This document shows positions 60,251-64,000 of a stretch of DNA of 64,000 nucleotides, one piece after another. Within the stretch, counting starts at the first letter, position 1; each line of letters begins with the position of its first letter. A program made the translations under genes and the position numbers. The DNA lies in NCBI GenBank assembly GCA_050084515.1, contig CM114274.1, positions 36,642,001-36,706,000 of the forward strand, given 5' to 3'. The notes under the pieces are model-generated. The model was not told where the DNA came from. It made no database searches and worked only from the letters and a program-made list of their open reading frames with translations. The stretch comes from Blasia pusilla (lineage: Eukaryota > Marchantiophyta > Marchantiopsida > Blasiales).

Positions 60251-63200
60251 ACAACTGCGAATTTTTCCTAGTGACTCCCTCCCTCCCCACCTCATCCTAG
60301 AGTGGTCGTTAGGATTGTAGTCACTCTACCGTGCAGTGTTCTTGTACCGTATCGAGAATCGACATCGGGATTTCGAGGCCCTAACTCGGCACCGTGTCCA
60401 CACGAGTGCTTCATAACGGTATATTGTTTATTTCGATCCAATTATTTGGTGCGATTTTTTACGAGATTTTACAGCGGTATTAATTATTTAATTAAGTTAT
60501 TTGTGTGGATTTGGACGAAACCTTACAATGATAATTCTTTGCAAAGTTGATTTTTTGTTTCTTAATATAGCTTTTGATGCATGGCTCGAAAGTTTCAAAA
60601 CACCCTCTTATGATGTCACATGGACATAAATGTGACATGGAAAGATGTCATCCCTACCCTCAAAATAAGATAAAGTTTATGTCCCATTTCCTTTGGCTTT
60701 CCATAAAGGTAAGTGTTGGAGGATTCTACACGGAGGATAATTGCAGTTATTCATCTCCTATTCCAATCTTAGACTGAATTTGTTCATCCCGTCGAGTTTG
60801 AACTTTTGGTTTTTCCACTTCCACGAGGTATCTCAATCCGCACCTTCCATGAATATGATCCCTAACCCCAATTTCACGCATTGCGCTCTTTTTGTTGAGT
60901 GATCTTTGTTTACAACCGAATGAAAGGGTTTCTCTTGCTTTTCTCAATCTTTGTTAAAAGTTGGGCCAACATTACACCCTCATCCCTTGCTTCATGTTAA
61001 TCATTGGTATGTGACGTTCATTTTCTCCTCACATCCTCGCTTTTGGTGTTTCCAATTTCCTTCATTGTTTTTCCCTCGAGTATGAATTTCATTCGGTCTT
61101 GGCCTTGTGAAGATCATTTTGGGAAGCTAGTTCTTTTCAAGCGACATGAAGTTTCTAGTATTATTTCCTTCTCTATTGATGCCAATTTTTGTGTGAAGAT
61201 TTATTTTATGTCTACTACTCTTGGACTCTTTTTTTTTAAACCTTTTCAAGTCCTTACCTCACTACTTCACCCTTGCCTACATTTGTTGTCTCCTTAAGGG
61301 CTTTCTAGATTCATACTCTCAAGCCAAATCTTTACGACCATATCGGCCATTTTTTTCTTCTTAGGTTTAATTTCTTCTTATCCTTCTTGAAGTTTTCTTA
61401 AATCATAAATTCCCTTTTGTCCAACCGCAATTTGTTCTTGATCTTCTAATTAAGGATATTCTTGTCACATTTTTACTTTTTACTTATTTTAGGGATCTTC
61501 TTGAATGATATATCTATATATGATTCTATTACCATGGAGTTGGACAATGCTTCTCCTCACTTATATGGTCTTACTAGCCCTCCTTCAACCATAACGTTGC
61601 TCCTCGGTTCCCAATCTTGGCATAAATCTTGCCATTTATCTCCTGACACTCATATGCTCATTACATTCTCTATAATTTTTTTTCCCTATCCTCTTGTTAG
61701 ATTTTCCCCTTCTTGGAGAGGAATTAGAGGACCCCTTTCCTACACTTCTTAAGATGAATAAGAGGAAAATCAAATGAGAAAAAGATAAGTAACACTTAAA
61801 TATCATGCATATACTTCCTTGAATGCTAGTCTAGTGTGTTACGGAAGCTTGGTTCAACATATGACACTCTTATTATTGATTTGCATACAAACACATTTAT
61901 ATTAGCCAACCACGTTTTAGATCAATTCACCCCTCAAGCTTAAAATTTATACACATGATGAGAAAATGATATAACCCCTCACTCCTCAATATAGGCAAGC
62001 CATTAAGGACTTGCACTATTGTGATACAAGGATCTTAGAGTGGATGTTCGTTATCTTGCAATTTTTATTTTTATTTTTCATTTTGACTACTTTGCGAGTA
62101 AGTATTTTTAAGCTCATTTCATATGGGCCATTTAAGACTCCAATGCAAGTTGATTTTAGTTTGCAACCACTCCAAAAATTGGAGTAAGATGCAAGTCTTA
62201 CGAGATATAAAAGACTTGTGTTGAGATTTGCTAGTGTGCCTCACAAATAAATGGCCAAGTGCAAGTACTAGACATCGCAACTTACGATTGCTAGAAGACA
62301 AAACTAACTCAAAAAAACTCTCACGACGCAAGAGTTTAGGTGGGCTTGCGCACAACTCATATATCGCTTATAAATTGGGATAATTTTTCTTGAAAGTCTA
62401 GGGACCTAAGATGGCTCTAGTAAGCTCGGAGGTAACTTGGTGTTTAAACCCCAATGGCAACACGTACCCTTGGTTCAAACCTCATAGCTTCCAAGGTGAG
62501 GTTTAGATTCCAAAACTTGTTGGAGACCCTCGCTCTTATACATAGTTCTAGAGAAATTAAGCCTCTCCTTTATCCAAAGAACAAGGTTGCACGTGGACAA
62601 AGTCTGTGTCTGCCGATGTATGTCTGTCCCTAGGACGGACATGTTCGTGCGGGCTCAAGTATCCCTGGCCCACATTTGGGACCACTCTGCCCTCAAGGTA
62701 CACCCACACTCAACTAGTTGTCCCTCTAGCCCAACGACCCATTGCCCATTTTTAGCACCCACTTTCTATCCCACCTTGGTCTCACGTTCCCTTTTGTGAC
62801 GTACCCTAACCATTGGTTGCCTCTAGCCCATGTTTGGCGTGCGGTCCTACCCCTGGCCTTCCAATCTCAAGATGCCATATGGAAGTCAAAGATTTGCCAA
62901 CATAATCCACGTTTGGCACATGTCTTGGAAAACCCCGTGTTGCCATGTGGCATTCCCTAATTGGCTATGAGTTAGGCCGGAACTCACTTCCACCTTCCCA
63001 TCACCTAAATTTGGATTCTAACATTATTCCATAAGCAAATGGTGCACAAGTGGGCCTCAAAATGCTTACAAGGGAAGGTTTTTCCCTAATTACTCCCAAT
63101 TTACTCATCTTCTCCTCCTTTTCTTTGCATTTGAGAGCAGGATTAGTTATTGGATTAGGCCTTAAAGTTCTATCGGTTCCTTGAGAGCTTTGGGCTTTCA

Positions 63201-64000
63201 AGGATTACTAGGAATTTTGAGAAAATTCGTTGTGTACCATTGGGGATAGTTAGAAATTTTTTTGTGATTGACTTCTATATTTACGCTCCTTGTTGTGTCT
63301 TATTATTTTTAGATGAGAGGTTGTGAGTGTGGAGTTCTTTTCTGTAACTGAATTTTTTGGTGATCTTGAGATTTTTTATTCACCACCTCGATTAATCTAG
63401 GCGTGTTTCATCACCTTTCCTTAGCATATCAGGGATGTGGAGGTGATTAATGAAACCTCTCTAAACACACACATATTTTCTTTGAGTGCTAAACCCTAAA
63501 CTTAAAACTTATATTCCATCCTTGACGGTGGTGTACATTGAGCCATCACAATAGTATCGCCATTCATTAGTTTTTCGGTACTTCCCAATCTTCACCTAAG
63601 GATTTTCACACATCTAGCCCATTTTGCTTGAGTCGGTTATGTAGAAAATCGTCCTATCTTTATCTTCCCGCAATATTTATTTCCCAAACATATCTTCCTC
63701 CTATGAGAAATATGTTTAGTGACGCTAAGTCTTTGGGGATAGGAGATAACCGAGTGGACTCAAATGATAGTGCCAAAAGACAAAGAGTAAACTTGACAAC
63801 TTAAACATGGCCGTTAGAGAGGTGTGGTTAGACATGTTTTTCCAATTGCCATCAAAGAAGAGACCATAGTGCATTTCTTGGGGTATAGATGGATTCCATG
63901 ACTATTTATTGGAATTACAAAGATTGTGTAAGAAAGTTTCAAAGGCATGGAACTAAGAAGTGGATGCCAAAGAGGTTGAGAGGTTAATTTCATTTTTTCC
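60251..64000. other. Intergenic to window end
   Basis: No gene supported. A short match to the end of the dispersed repeat (ACGGACATGTTCGT) occurs near 62634-62660. From about 63100 on, the sequence resembles worn LTR-retrotransposon flank, but I found no pol motif inside the window. Confidence 0.45.

Noticed and set aside
1-64000. tRNA, rRNA or CRISPR features
   Set aside because: No cloverleaf with A and B boxes, rRNA segment or regular repeat-spacer array was noticed on either strand by eye.

Overview
The window looks like nuclear DNA of a land plant, probably a seed-free one with swimming sperm (moss, liverwort, lycophyte or fern). Two observations support this. One gene encodes an LNK-type clock co-activator, a plant-specific family. 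Another set of small exons encodes the conserved core of IFT43, an intraflagellar-transport subunit kept only where cilia are built. All genes carry plant-like GT-AG introns. I cannot name the species.

Layout. 1-16.5 kb is AT-rich, gene-poor DNA with a degenerate repeat (5.7-6.0 kb), one coiled-coil ORF of unknown nature (7.3-7.8 kb), a GA microsatellite and a decayed minus-strand LINE (11.4-14.6 kb; endonuclease, reverse transcriptase with YADD, zinc knuckle). 16.5-31.7 kb holds a Rab2-like small GTPase in six exons over 11.6 kb, its introns loaded with transposon debris including a Ty1/copia pol remnant, followed directly by IFT43-like exons. 31.7-37.4 kb is again gene-poor. From about 37.5 kb the sequence becomes GC-richer and carries three well-formed genes: ALG11 (+, seven exons, 493 aa), prefoldin subunit 2 (+, one coding exon) and LNK (-, seven coding exons by my model, about 973 aa) with a long GC-rich leader up to about 56 kb. 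56.2-64 kb is repeat-rich intergenic DNA with a second copy of the 5.7 kb repeat, a pair of back-to-back perfect hairpins at 57.4 kb and a diverged 240-bp tandem duplication near 60 kb.

Functions. ALG11 (ER glycan assembly), PFD2 (co-chaperone) and LNK (circadian and light transcription) are unrelated housekeeping or regulatory genes. The most unusual locus is Rab2-like/IFT43. The GTPase keeps its nucleotide-binding motifs, but both switch motifs are altered and its prenylation cysteines are replaced by a hydrophobic tail. A splice choice inside its last exon can join it, in an uninterrupted reading frame, to the IFT43 exons, which would give a GTPase-IFT43 fusion of about 328 aa. No transcript evidence is available here, so this remains a hypothesis.
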